Shown in pieces: positions 14,763 to 21,154 of a DNA stretch of 21,154 bases (its first letter is position 1; the number at the start of each line of letters is the position of its first letter). A program made the translations under genes and the position numbers. Location: positions 3,649-24,802 of the forward strand of contig DAFX01000106.1 in NCBI GenBank assembly GCA_002495535.1, in the 5' to 3' direction. The notes beneath the pieces are model-generated. The model searched no databases. It was not told the origin of the DNA and saw only the letters and a program-made list of their open reading frames with translations. The stretch is from Euryarchaeota archaeon UBA433. Lineage in GTDB: Archaea; Thermoplasmatota; Poseidoniia; Poseidoniales; Poseidoniaceae.

Positions 14763-15385
14763 ACTCGAAACTTGACCGGTTATTGGCTGAGCCCAAGCCC
14801 CGCTTGCTCCGTTCGCGTCGAAAAACATTGAAGTTTTTGTTGAAAGCTTACCACGCCGGGGTTCCTGGACTCATGGCCAAACCCTCAACGGACTTGCTTG
14901 CACATAGCGGAGGGTATTCGTTCCACATTGGGTGCCCTAACCCGGAATTGAGGACAATTGCGTCTTGGATTTTAACCTCGGGAGAGAACGACTTACGCCG
15001 TGTTGCCCGGATTATACCCTCGTTATGGAGGCGCCACGGCCAAGAAGATCTTGTCATCGTTGGATTGTTGTTGGCAAATATGACTGAAGTTGAACTGGGC
15101 GAGGGGCCTTGGCTTGCACTGATTCATTTGTTTGGAGAGCGTGAACCATTAGGGGCTCTGCTTGAGATCTCAGAGGAAATGGTGCGCGGCGGCCACAGCA
15201 TACCAGACGATGGGTGGCTGATTGCCATGGCGGGCCAAAGCAATTTATGGCACCAAGTTTCAGTCTTATTTCTCTCGTTAAGGAAGGGGCCGCTGGGCGA
15301 AGCACGGGGGTTGGTCGCCACTGCCCCCGGGGGAGGAGACCTGTTCGAACGCATACGGGAACGTTTGCTTTCGCAGGAGAATTGA
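14759..15385 (+). CDS. Hypothetical helical protein (possible HEAT-like fold)
   Basis: A 208-residue protein not assigned to a family. The N-terminus is basic (RLLRSRRKTLKFLLKAY, 15-31). The rest alternates helices with short turns, e.g. NPELRTIASWIL, DLRRVARIIPSLWRRHGQED, LVIVGLLLANM and WLALIHLFGERE, giving a HEAT/ARM-like pattern that faintly recalls AlkD-type DNA glycosylases. I do not see the diagnostic residues for that, so I leave it unassigned. There is no signal or membrane segment. It starts in a 4-base ATGA overlap with the TerB-like gene, showing tight co-expression, and is followed after 27 bases by a 69-residue gene on the same strand. Confidence 0.75.
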   Translation: MNSKLDRLLAEPKPRLLRSRRKTLKFLLKAYHAGVPGLMAKPSTDLLAHSGGYSFHIGCPNPELRTIASWILTSGENDLRRVARIIPSLWRRHGQEDLVIVGLLLANMTEVELGEGPWLALIHLFGEREPLGALLEISEEMVRGGHSIPDDGWLIAMAGQSNLWHQVSVLFLSLRKGPLGEARGLVATAPGGGDLFERIRERLLSQEN

Positions 15386-15412
15386 AGCCCCGCCACAGCG
15401 CGCCTTTGTTTG

Positions 15413-15622
15413 ATGAGCGAGCGATTCCTACCATCTGACGACCCCGTTTTAGAGGCTGTCTATCAGTGGACTGTTGAAAGGGATGCGCAAGATGTTCGTC
15501 GTTTGCTCGAGTGGTTACCAGAGGCCCGCTCAAGTCGCGAGCGCCGGGCGTTGCTCGAACGTGTTCGTAGCCTGCTTTCAGAACTAGAACGGGCCCTTGA
15601 CGGCTTAGATGAAATGGTTTGA
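15413..15622 (+). CDS. Small hypothetical protein, 69 residues
   Basis: A charged, helical protein (LEAVYQWTVERDAQDVRRL, then an Arg/Glu-rich helix with RRALLERVRSLLSELERAL) that probably folds as a helical hairpin or coiled coil. No family is recognised. The ATG at 15413 is preferred to the TTG just before it; no Shine-Dalgarno is visible. It sits between two genes of the same plus-strand run, and its final codons carry the ribosome binding site of the MobA-like gene, which argues for a real, coupled gene. The small size keeps some doubt. Confidence 0.6.
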   Translation: MSERFLPSDDPVLEAVYQWTVERDAQDVRRLLEWLPEARSSRERRALLERVRSLLSELERALDGLDEMV

Positions 15623-15626
15623 GGTG
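15621..15626 (+). promoter_or_regulatory. Ribosome binding site deciding the mobA-like start
   Basis: GAGGTG overlaps the stop codon of the small upstream gene and lies 6 bases before the ATG at 15633. It makes that ATG the likely start rather than the in-frame ATG at 15609. Confidence 0.6.
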
Positions 15627-15632
15627 AAACGA

Positions 15633-16130
15633 ATGGTGACGGCGTTCATTCTTGCCGGCGGCAAAAGCAGGCGAATGGGGGCCGATAAGGCGTTCATGGA
15701 AGGTGGAGTGTCGCGTCTGATCGCCCTCGCTGAATCATGTGGAGCGGCCCGGATTGTCACCCTTTGTGGCTCGGTTGAACGGGCGTCAATGTTCGAAGGC
15801 GAGGTGTGGCCGGACCCGCCCTCGGCAAAGTCCCTCATGGACGTGTTGGATTGGGTCATGAGGCAAGTTGATGATGATGTACAATTGATTCCATGTGACG
15901 CGTTTGGACTTGAGCAGAGCGGTTTGACGGCCCTCATGGAATCTGGCGGAGGAACTCCACTTGACCCAAGTGGAAACCGGCAACCGTTGCTCAGTTTTTG
16001 CCCAAGAGGGTGGACCACGGGGGCTTCAAAGGACAGCGTTGATAGTTTATTTTCGAGTCTCCCCTCATTGTCGCTTGTCGGGCTGGAAGAACAGATGAAG
16101 AATTTCAATCGCCCTCAACATCTGGATTGA
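15633..16130 (+). CDS. mobA: MobA-like molybdenum cofactor guanylyltransferase (short form)
   Basis: A nucleotidyltransferase-fold protein. MobA transfers GMP from GTP to molybdopterin-Mo to form the guanine dinucleotide cofactor. Seen: the N-terminal nucleotide-binding signature LAGGKSRRMGADKA (7-20), a central IPCDAFGL (86-93) matching the family metal-site segment, NRQPL (115-119) and C-terminal NFNRPQHL (157-164). It is only 165 residues, against about 190-200 usually. The D-x-x-P-G-x-G-P-L loop is degenerate: here it reads W-P-D-P-P-S-A-K-S-L, lacking the G-x-G-P-L. Activity or specificity may therefore differ, and a related cytidylyl- or guanylyltransferase role is possible. It is last in a plus-strand run, and its end overlaps the convergent purN by 26 bases. 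Confidence 0.8.
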   Translation: MVTAFILAGGKSRRMGADKAFMEGGVSRLIALAESCGAARIVTLCGSVERASMFEGEVWPDPPSAKSLMDVLDWVMRQVDDDVQLIPCDAFGLEQSGLTALMESGGGTPLDPSGNRQPLLSFCPRGWTTGASKDSVDSLFSSLPSLSLVGLEEQMKNFNRPQHLD

Positions 16131-16749
16131 TCAAAGAATCGATCACTTGGGGATAGAGGGTGTGTTCTTCGACTTTTACTCGTGCCGATAGCGATGCTTC
16201 GGTGTCGTCTGGAAACACCGGAACTCGGCGCTGCGCAAGTATTTCCCCGGTATCCATTCCCTCATCGACGCAATGTACGGTGCATCCAGAGACCCGCACC
16301 TTGGCTCGAAGTACATCTCGGTGTGCGTGTGCCCCGGGGAACGCTGGCAGAAGAGACGGGTGAATATTGAGAATGTTTGGTGCCCATTTGTGAATAAACC
16401 ACGGGCTCAGAAGGCGCATGTACCCACTCAAAATCACGAGTTCAATGCCTTCTGAAACGAGCTTTTCATGGACCAAGCGCTCGTGGCTTTCACGTCGATT
16501 TTTAGAGTTGGTTTCGTCGGAAGGAAGCGGGATGCTGGTTGCTTCAACGCCCAACGCTCTTGCGCGCTCCAGCCCTCCCGCGTCCGGCCGATCTGACAGG
16601 ACGAGAACGGTATGGTGGCCGCAATCGGTGTTCGATGCCTGATGGCGAATCATGGCGGCCATTCCGGAGCCGGAACCAGAAATTAGAATGGCGCAACGAA
16701 GAGGTGCGTCACCGGTGTCGCGACGCAGTGCTGGGAAGGGTTGCGCCAT
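16105..16749 (-). CDS. purN: Phosphoribosylglycinamide formyltransferase, folate-dependent
   Basis: Transfers the formyl group of 10-formyl-tetrahydrofolate to GAR, the third step of de novo purine synthesis, in the cytoplasm. All catalytic residues are visible in the 214-residue protein: Asn128 and His130 in NILNIHPSLLPAFPG, and Asp166 in VDEGMDTG. The N-terminal phosphate-binding loop reads SGSGSG (24-29); most family members have Asn in place of the last Gly, which is a mild deviation. The first ~16 residues are extra relative to typical PurN. It is divergent from the YbaN-like gene (79-base gap), and its end overlaps mobA by 26 bases. purH, the other formyl-transfer step, lies 0.8 kb away on the same strand. 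Confidence 0.95.
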   Translation of the reverse strand: MAQPFPALRRDTGDAPLRCAILISGSGSGMAAMIRHQASNTDCGHHTVLVLSDRPDAGGLERARALGVEATSIPLPSDETNSKNRRESHERLVHEKLVSEGIELVILSGYMRLLSPWFIHKWAPNILNIHPSLLPAFPGAHAHRDVLRAKVRVSGCTVHCVDEGMDTGEILAQRRVPVFPDDTEASLSARVKVEEHTLYPQVIDSLINPDVEGD

Positions 16750-16801
16750 GGTTCTGCCAACCCTTCTCGTGACTTGAGCGCTTCGGGCTCGCGCCCATTA
16801 C

Positions 16802-16810
16802 TTTTTGATA
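16802..16810 (+). promoter_or_regulatory. Candidate TATA box of the YbaN-like gene
   Basis: TTTTTGATA is centred about 23 bases before the ATG at 16829. That is close to leaderless spacing, and no Shine-Dalgarno is present. Confidence 0.3.
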
Positions 16811-16828
16811 CACCCGCTTTAGGCCCAC

Positions 16829-17350
16829 ATGAGTTCAATGGGCGACGCAGTCATTCCGACCTCGGCCGGCCGGCCCAATTTAGATCCGCAGGAGTTGTTA
16901 CTCGGGGCTCTAGAAAGCGATGAAGCGGTCGTAACTCGGGTCCTTGCGGAACACAAACCTTCCCGTAATCCTCTTGTCCGAGGCGTATGGATTGTCATTG
17001 GTTCCTTGGCGGTCGTGTTCGCGGTTATTGGGCTGGTTGTGCCAGGATGGCCTACGACTTCGTGGCTTGTTTTGGCGGCATACTGTTTTGCCCGATCCAG
17101 CCAGAAGCTGTTCCGATGGTTGCTGACTAACAGGCTCTTTGGTCCCGTTTTATTGGAGTATTACCGGTCTGGTAAGGCTTTGCCTTTTCACTCAAAAATG
17201 GTGATCAGCGCAATCATTTGTGTTGTTTCTGCGGTTTCCATTTATGGAATCACAAAAGCTGGAGACCCTGGTTTCGGTCAAGCCCTCATTGCCGTTGTCG
17301 CCCTAGTGGGCGTCTGGTGGGTTGGTTGGAAGGTTCCAACTGTGGCCTAA
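16829..17350 (+). CDS. YbaN/DUF454-family inner-membrane protein
   Basis: A 173-residue membrane protein. Residues about 50-175 match DUF454/YbaN: first helix (WIVIGSLAVVFAVIGLV, 54-70), the family's PxxPTT turn as PGWPTT (72-77), LAAYCFARSS (82-91) and FGPVLLEY (104-111), then two further hydrophobic helices (about 123-141 and 150-167) ending in WWVGWKVP. The ~45-residue hydrophilic N-terminal extension is not part of the family core. Function is unestablished. The ATG at 16829 is used; an ATG three codons later is an alternative. It sits between purN and purH on the opposite strand, and its stop overlaps the DUF6356-like gene by four bases (CTAA). Confidence 0.85.
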   Translation: MSSMGDAVIPTSAGRPNLDPQELLLGALESDEAVVTRVLAEHKPSRNPLVRGVWIVIGSLAVVFAVIGLVVPGWPTTSWLVLAAYCFARSSQKLFRWLLTNRLFGPVLLEYYRSGKALPFHSKMVISAIICVVSAVSIYGITKAGDPGFGQALIAVVALVGVWWVGWKVPTVA

Positions 17351-17526
17351 TCTTTCTTAATCGGCAAGTAGTGATTGACGGTGTCTTGGCCCGCCTCTGT
17401 GTCAAAGTTTGGCAAGAGGCCGTGGGCAACTAAACGAATGCTGCCAAGAAAAAACCAAAACGCCATTTTCCAAGCATCAATGAGGTGGCCGAAGTAAGAT
17501 TTGTTGACGTCTGAAAGATGGCCCAT
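17347..17526 (-). CDS. Small DUF6356-like membrane protein, 59 residues
   Basis: A 59-residue reading frame that automated calling could miss because of its size. The translation begins MGHLSDVNKSYFGHL and contains a hydrophobic segment (AFWFFLGSIRLVAHGLLP, about 22-39), then FDTEAGQDTVNHYL. This matches my recollection of small DUF6356 proteins: an S-V-x-E-S-Y-x-E-H start, one hydrophobic helix, an H-x-L-x-P turn and a T-G-S-x-T end. An in-frame stop lies two codons upstream of the ATG, so the start is fixed. It follows purH by 44 bases on the same strand and may be co-transcribed. Its stop overlaps that of the YbaN-like gene. Function is unknown, and the family assignment is from memory. 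Confidence 0.65.
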   Translation of the reverse strand: MGHLSDVNKSYFGHLIDAWKMAFWFFLGSIRLVAHGLLPNFDTEAGQDTVNHYLPIKKD

Positions 17527-17570
17527 GCACTATCGTCATTGCCTTCAGGCTTGAAGTCTTGTGCGGACAT

Positions 17571-19214
17571 TCAGTGCCTGAACAATCGGTGCCCCGTGAA
17601 GAGCATGGAAATGCCACGAGCGTTTGCGGCATCAATGACTTCCTGGTCTCGAATGGAGCCGCCGGGTTGTACAATCGATGCTGCGCCGGCGTCCGCTGCT
17701 TGCTCTAATCCGTCTTTGAACGGGAAAAAGGCGTCTGAAGCAAGTACGCATCCTTGGGCCCGCTCACCCGCGCGGCGTGCTGCGATTTTCACTGCTTCAA
17801 CGCGACTTGTTTGGCCGGGTCCAATGCCTACTGTGGCAACGCCCTGCACCATTACGATCGCATTCGACTTGACTTGTTCGCACACGCGAACGGCGAATTT
17901 CATGCTTGCAATCTGTGCCTCCGTCGGAGCAAGTTCTGTGGCAACCTTGGCCTTCTTCCAATCGATGACTGGGGGCTCTTCAGTTTGGACAAGCCAACCG
18001 CCCTCAATCGGCTTACGGACAAGAATACGTTCAAGCGGCGCAAGTCTGTCATTTGGTGAATCAATGGTGAGGATGCGGCGGTTTTTCTTTGCCATCACAA
18101 TTGATTTGGCTTTTTCCGAGTAGGCTGGAGCCATCAAGACTTCGATGAACAGCGGTTCCATGGCTTCTGCGGTTTGTGCATCGAGCGGCTCATTGAAGCA
18201 AATAATAGATCCAAACGCTGACTCAGGATCGCTTGCAAGAGCCGCTTGGTATGCTTCCAATTGGGTTGCACCCAAGGCGGCGCCGCAAGGGTTGTTGTGC
18301 TTCACGATGATGCACGCATGAGGGGTTTGTGGCCACTCGTCGGTGGACAGAGCGCGGCAGAGCCTGAGTGTTGCATCCGCATCAGAATAGTTGTTGTACG
18401 ACATCGGCTTTTCGCCCTCAACCTTTGCTGTAACAAGAGTGGTGTGAAGTCCTGCGGCTTTGGGATCGGTGTAAAGAGCGGCGGCTTGATGGCTGTTCTC
18501 TCCATACCGAAGGGGGTGTGATTTGGTGGCCGAAGCAAGGAGGACGGTTGGTAAGCGGGAAGTTTGTTCGCTTGTGTCGTCGGTGTGCTCTGGTCTTCCA
18601 ATCCACCGCGCATGAAGTTCATCGCTGATTGCAGCATCGTAGGCCGCTGTGTGCTCATAGGCTTCTAAGGCAAGTGAGCGACGAAGGTCCAGATTTACGC
18701 CTTCTGCGCCTCCTGCTGCTCGCAAGGCCGACAGAATCGAAGGGTAACGAGCGGGGTTGGAGGCGATGATGACGTTCTTATGGTTCTTGGCTGAGGCGCG
18801 TACCATCGTTGGGCCACCAATATCGACCATTTCTAACAAGGAAAGGTCGTCGAGCGGGGGCTCTTGCCGCGCGGCGTCGGAGAAAGGATAGAGGTTGCAT
18901 GCCACGATTTGGATTGGGGGGTAGCCGAGTTCTGCGAGGCCTTTTCGATCAGCCTCTGATTCCAATCGTGCAAGCAGCGGCCCGTGAATCGCCGGGTGGA
19001 GCGATTTGACTCTACCGTCGAAAATCTCTGGATGTCCTGTGATATCAGATACTCCGATGACTTCCAAGCCAGAGGCGCGTAAAACGCGAGCCGTCCCGCC
19101 TGTCGACGCGAGTTCAAATCCAAGTTCTGCGAGCGCTGTTGCAAATTCAACAATGCCGGTTTTATCATAGACGCTGAGGAGTGCCCGGGGGCGGGGATTA
19201 ACGGATGTGCTCAT
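17571..19214 (-). CDS. purH: Bifunctional AICAR formyltransferase / IMP cyclohydrolase
   Basis: Catalyses the last two steps of de novo IMP synthesis: formylation of AICAR by 10-formyl-THF, then ring closure. The 547-residue length suits a bifunctional enzyme. Seen: the IMP cyclohydrolase/MGS-like domain with LLSVYDKTG (12-20), STGGTA (37-42), and GRVKSLHP with IHGPLLAR; the formyltransferase domain with RYGENSHQ (236-243; usually RYGENPHQ), catalytic Lys305-His306 in KHNNPCGAA, SDAFFPFKDG, and the C-terminal end LFTGHRLFRH. Many archaea use PurP/PurO instead, so this is the folate-dependent, bacterial-style route, consistent with purN nearby. The ATG at 19214 has no clear Shine-Dalgarno; an AT-rich element shared with the DegT gene lies 30 bases upstream. 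Confidence 0.96.
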   Translation of the reverse strand: MSTSVNPRPRALLSVYDKTGIVEFATALAELGFELASTGGTARVLRASGLEVIGVSDITGHPEIFDGRVKSLHPAIHGPLLARLESEADRKGLAELGYPPIQIVACNLYPFSDAARQEPPLDDLSLLEMVDIGGPTMVRASAKNHKNVIIASNPARYPSILSALRAAGGAEGVNLDLRRSLALEAYEHTAAYDAAISDELHARWIGRPEHTDDTSEQTSRLPTVLLASATKSHPLRYGENSHQAAALYTDPKAAGLHTTLVTAKVEGEKPMSYNNYSDADATLRLCRALSTDEWPQTPHACIIVKHNNPCGAALGATQLEAYQAALASDPESAFGSIICFNEPLDAQTAEAMEPLFIEVLMAPAYSEKAKSIVMAKKNRRILTIDSPNDRLAPLERILVRKPIEGGWLVQTEEPPVIDWKKAKVATELAPTEAQIASMKFAVRVCEQVKSNAIVMVQGVATVGIGPGQTSRVEAVKIAARRAGERAQGCVLASDAFFPFKDGLEQAADAGAASIVQPGGSIRDQEVIDAANARGISMLFTGHRLFRH

Positions 19215-19244
19215 CGGAGGTACCCGTTATCGAACGCATTGGCT

Positions 19245-19257
19245 CGATGATATTGAA
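19245..19257 (-). promoter_or_regulatory. Candidate promoter element upstream of purH (shared with the DegT gene)
   Basis: Reads TTCAATATCATCG on the minus strand, ending 30 bases before the purH start. It differs from the DegT copy (3434-3446) at one base. Confidence 0.3.
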
Positions 19258-19292
19258 CCTAGCGACCCCGTTGCATGGGCTTTGGGCCCGGT

Positions 19293-20891
19293 TTAGTCCC
19301 CTCGGGCGGAAATGACTTGGTCCACTCGAAGCAAACCACAGGCCGTTTCACATGCTGCTTCAATGGCGTGGGCGAGGGTTTCTGCACTCGACCATGCTGT
19401 ATCGATTTGACCTGCATGGCCGGTGTGTTGAACGCCACTGTTTGGCGAGCCATCGCGATGAAGAGATCGGAGTGTAAGCAGGGTGTCAAGATGATCGTGG
19501 CCTGCATTGGTTGCAAGCGAGGCGGGGATGGCTTCGAGAGCTCGTGCAAAGGCCTCCATAGCCAAACGTTCTCGGCCGCCTTGACTTTCTGCATCTTCTT
19601 TGATGGCGAGGCTGGCGGCCATGTGGAGGCTCCCCCCACCTAACAATACTTCTCCCGTCTCCATGGCGCTTGTGACCGAGCACAATGCATCGTAAAGCCC
19701 GCGGATGATTTCCTCGCTGGCTACGCCGTCGCCACCACCGACGTCAACAGTAGCGAGCCCCGCATTGGGTCCGGCGTTTATGTGGAGGCGTTCTCGGCGT
19801 GCGTCGTCCCCTTCAAGAGTTTCAATGTGCATGGTTTCGAATGAGCCGAGGGTGTTGTCGTCGAGTGAATCGAGATGGTCGATCATCATAGCCCCGGTTG
19901 CTGCAGCAATGTCTTCCGCCCCTGCACGCTCTAAGTTTGCAAGAGCAAACACACCGGCATCCGCTAAACGATGAAGGACTCGTGGGTCGATGCCTTCCGC
20001 ACAGAACACCAATGTCGCCCCGCTCGCAAGAACCGCCTGGGATTTTTGCTCGAGTTGCGTCTCTTCAGCATCCATAAACGCCACCCATTGATCTGGGGAG
20101 GTCACTTCGATTTCAGAATCCCTCGAAGCGGATTCAATTTCAAGGGGACAAGAGAGGACTGCGATGGTGCCGTTGGAAAGGTTTCTTGGGAGGCGGTCGA
20201 GATCGAGGCGGTGCTCCAGAATGAGGCCTGAGACTAAGCGACTGTCAGCAATGCTGCCGTTGCCTCGTTTTGCCATCCTTACATCCTGCGTTCGAACATG
20301 AAGGACGCCGTCTTGATTCGTAGCAACGGTTTGGGCGGCATTGACGATGCACTGTGCGAGGTGGTCGCTTCCAGTTTCAGCTGTTGTGCCCATCATTGCC
20401 GTCTTAGCAACGGCCATCAAACGATCTGTGTCGGTTGGAAGAATGCGGACGACTCGCTGGTCGAGGGTGGACAGGGTAACCTCAAGTGCTCTTTGATACC
20501 CTTCGACAAGCACCAATGGGTGGAGGCCTTTTTCGAGCAGCCTACCTGCTTCCCGCATCAACTCGCTGGCGACAATCAAGCACCCGGTGACGCCATCGCC
20601 ACATGCGTTTTCTTGGGACTCAGCCAGTTGGACAAACGCCTTTGCGGCCGGGTGTTTCACTAAGAGTTCCGCGACAATTTTGGCCCCATCGTTTGTAACT
20701 GCTGTCTCTCCGCTAGTTTTGTACATCATTTTGTCAAGGCCGTTTGGGCCGAAGGTCCCCCGGAGAAGGTCGCCAAAAGCAACAGCTGCACTGACGAGTT
20801 TCTGAGTGACTGCGACGCCGCTCGTTACCGATGTCGTTGGGCGGACAATGGCCACAGGGGCACGTCCAGAGCCATCGTTGGGTTGAGCCAT
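19293..20891 (-). CDS. Divergent thermosome (group II chaperonin) subunit
   Basis: A 532-residue subunit of the archaeal double-ring ATP-driven folding chamber. Seen: GTFGPNGLDKM (45-55), TNDGAKI (66-72), GDGVT (98-102), the equatorial return with GLYDAL (398-403, Asp401 at the catalytic position) and LLGGGS, and the C-terminal LRVDQVI. Deviations from the group II consensus: GPKGMDKM becomes GPNGLDKM, GDGTT becomes GDGVT, and the nucleotide-sensing G-K-x-A-E reads GTTAE (168-172), losing the conserved lysine. Longer starts up to 20990 exist, but they would overlap the upstream gene's end and are not family-like. The ATG at 20891 gives a normal N-terminus. It lies 78 bases upstream of purH. 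It is probably one of several paralogues in the genome; function as a full ATPase is uncertain. Confidence 0.9.
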   Translation of the reverse strand: MAQPNDGSGRAPVAIVRPTTSVTSGVAVTQKLVSAAVAFGDLLRGTFGPNGLDKMMYKTSGETAVTNDGAKIVAELLVKHPAAKAFVQLAESQENACGDGVTGCLIVASELMREAGRLLEKGLHPLVLVEGYQRALEVTLSTLDQRVVRILPTDTDRLMAVAKTAMMGTTAETGSDHLAQCIVNAAQTVATNQDGVLHVRTQDVRMAKRGNGSIADSRLVSGLILEHRLDLDRLPRNLSNGTIAVLSCPLEIESASRDSEIEVTSPDQWVAFMDAEETQLEQKSQAVLASGATLVFCAEGIDPRVLHRLADAGVFALANLERAGAEDIAAATGAMMIDHLDSLDDNTLGSFETMHIETLEGDDARRERLHINAGPNAGLATVDVGGGDGVASEEIIRGLYDALCSVTSAMETGEVLLGGGSLHMAASLAIKEDAESQGGRERLAMEAFARALEAIPASLATNAGHDHLDTLLTLRSLHRDGSPNSGVQHTGHAGQIDTAWSSAETLAHAIEAACETACGLLRVDQVISARGD

Positions 20892-20924
20892 TGTTTCATG
20901 GGGCCGTGAAGCGCATAGATGAAC

Positions 20925-20940
20925 CCTTTCTCTTGAAAGG
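20925..20940. other. Stem-loop between the edge membrane-protein gene and the thermosome gene
   Basis: CCTTTC/GAAAGG form a perfect 6-bp stem with a 4-base loop (TCTT on the plus strand) in the 61-base gap. There is no U-run; it could mark a transcript end or a leader structure. Confidence 0.25.
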
Positions 20941-20952
20941 AAAACGTTGCCT

Positions 20953-21154
20953 TCACAGAATGAAGACAAAGGCGGCCGCACAGAGCCCAATCACGCCACC
21001 AGAAGCGGCTAGGATTACTGGAATGTTGAGGCCGGATGGTTCTTCGACAGGTTGGAGGGGGGTTGCCGAACCATCGAGGGGTGGCAGATCTGGGAGTTCC
21101 TTCTCTGCTGGTATTGCCGCCGCCGCTTCTTCTTCAGCACGGAGGCGTTCTGCC
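20953..21154 (-). CDS. C-terminal part of a tail-anchored membrane protein (partial)
   Basis: Only the last 66 residues are in the window; the gene runs past the right edge. It reads AERLRAEEEAAAAIPAEKE, then a Pro/Leu/Glu-rich linker (LPDLPPLDG, PLQPVEEPSG), then one hydrophobic helix of about 20 residues (IPVILAASGGVIGLCAAAF) that ends at the stop codon. This looks like a charged, possibly coiled-coil domain tethered to the membrane by a C-terminal anchor. The frame is open from the edge to the TGA at 20953-20955. It is upstream of and co-directional with the thermosome gene. No family can be named from this fragment. Confidence 0.6.
   Translation of the reverse strand, partial: AERLRAEEEAAAAIPAEKELPDLPPLDGSATPLQPVEEPSGLNIPVILAASGGVIGLCAAAFVFIL

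Noticed and set aside
14759..15385. AlkD-type DNA glycosylase for the 208-residue protein
   Set aside because: Only a loose HEAT-like helix pattern is present; I could not identify the catalytic aromatic/aspartate residues.
20892..20990. Extended N-terminus of the thermosome
   Set aside because: The extra 33 residues are not family-like and would overlap the end of the upstream membrane-protein gene; the ATG at 20891 gives a normal start.
1..21154. tRNA, rRNA, CRISPR, insertion sequence or phage genes
   Set aside because: No T-loop-like GGTTCRAATCC outside genes, no regularly spaced repeats, no transposase or integrase motifs and no terminal inverted repeats were seen in any gap.

Overview
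The window most likely comes from an archaeon of the Euryarchaeota/Thermoplasmatota type, with planktonic marine groups such as MGII/Poseidoniales the best guess. The direct evidence is an archaeal-type DnaG primase and a group II chaperonin (thermosome). Start sites are mixed: some follow good Shine-Dalgarno sequences, others follow AT-rich boxes spaced as for leaderless transcripts. The lineage below 'archaeon' is inference, because no rRNA is present. Genes are densely packed on both strands. No gap exceeds 300 bases, and I see no tRNA, rRNA, CRISPR array or insertion sequence.

Layout. 1-1172 (+): class I/II PLP aminotransferase. 1167-3408 (-): a DegT/StrS-type aminotransferase followed by a TupA-like ATP-grasp ligase, which looks like a small sugar or surface-conjugate modification unit. 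3653-4861 (-): a visibly AT-rich DUF2130 coiled-coil protein, probably acquired. 5099-8535 (-): a membrane-anchored TPR protein, then a membrane-anchored glucose/sorbosone-dehydrogenase-like beta-propeller. 8743-11517 (+): a 924-residue helical-repeat protein of no recognised family. 11514-12761 (-): an acidic / two-TM / proline-rich membrane protein downstream of dnaG (12812-14050, -). 14274-16130 (+): a run of TerB-like protein, unknown helical protein, 69-residue protein and a short MobA-like nucleotidyltransferase. 16105-16749 (-): purN. 16829-17350 (+): YbaN/DUF454 membrane protein. 17347-17526 (-): a 59-residue DUF6356-like membrane protein. 17571-19214 (-): purH. 19293-20891 (-): a divergent thermosome subunit. 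20953-21154 (-): the C-terminal end of a tail-anchored membrane protein.

Functional themes. PurN and PurH are the two formyl-transfer enzymes of de novo purine synthesis, here on the same strand 0.8 kb apart and interrupted by two small membrane-protein genes. DnaG and the chaperonin are core information-processing and folding genes. The most unusual items are the DegT/ATP-grasp pair, the thermosome with altered nucleotide-site residues, the 924-residue repeat protein, the acidic/proline-rich membrane protein, the AT-rich DUF2130 gene and the small DUF6356-like gene. I did not find a clear defence island or an obviously new multi-gene system.
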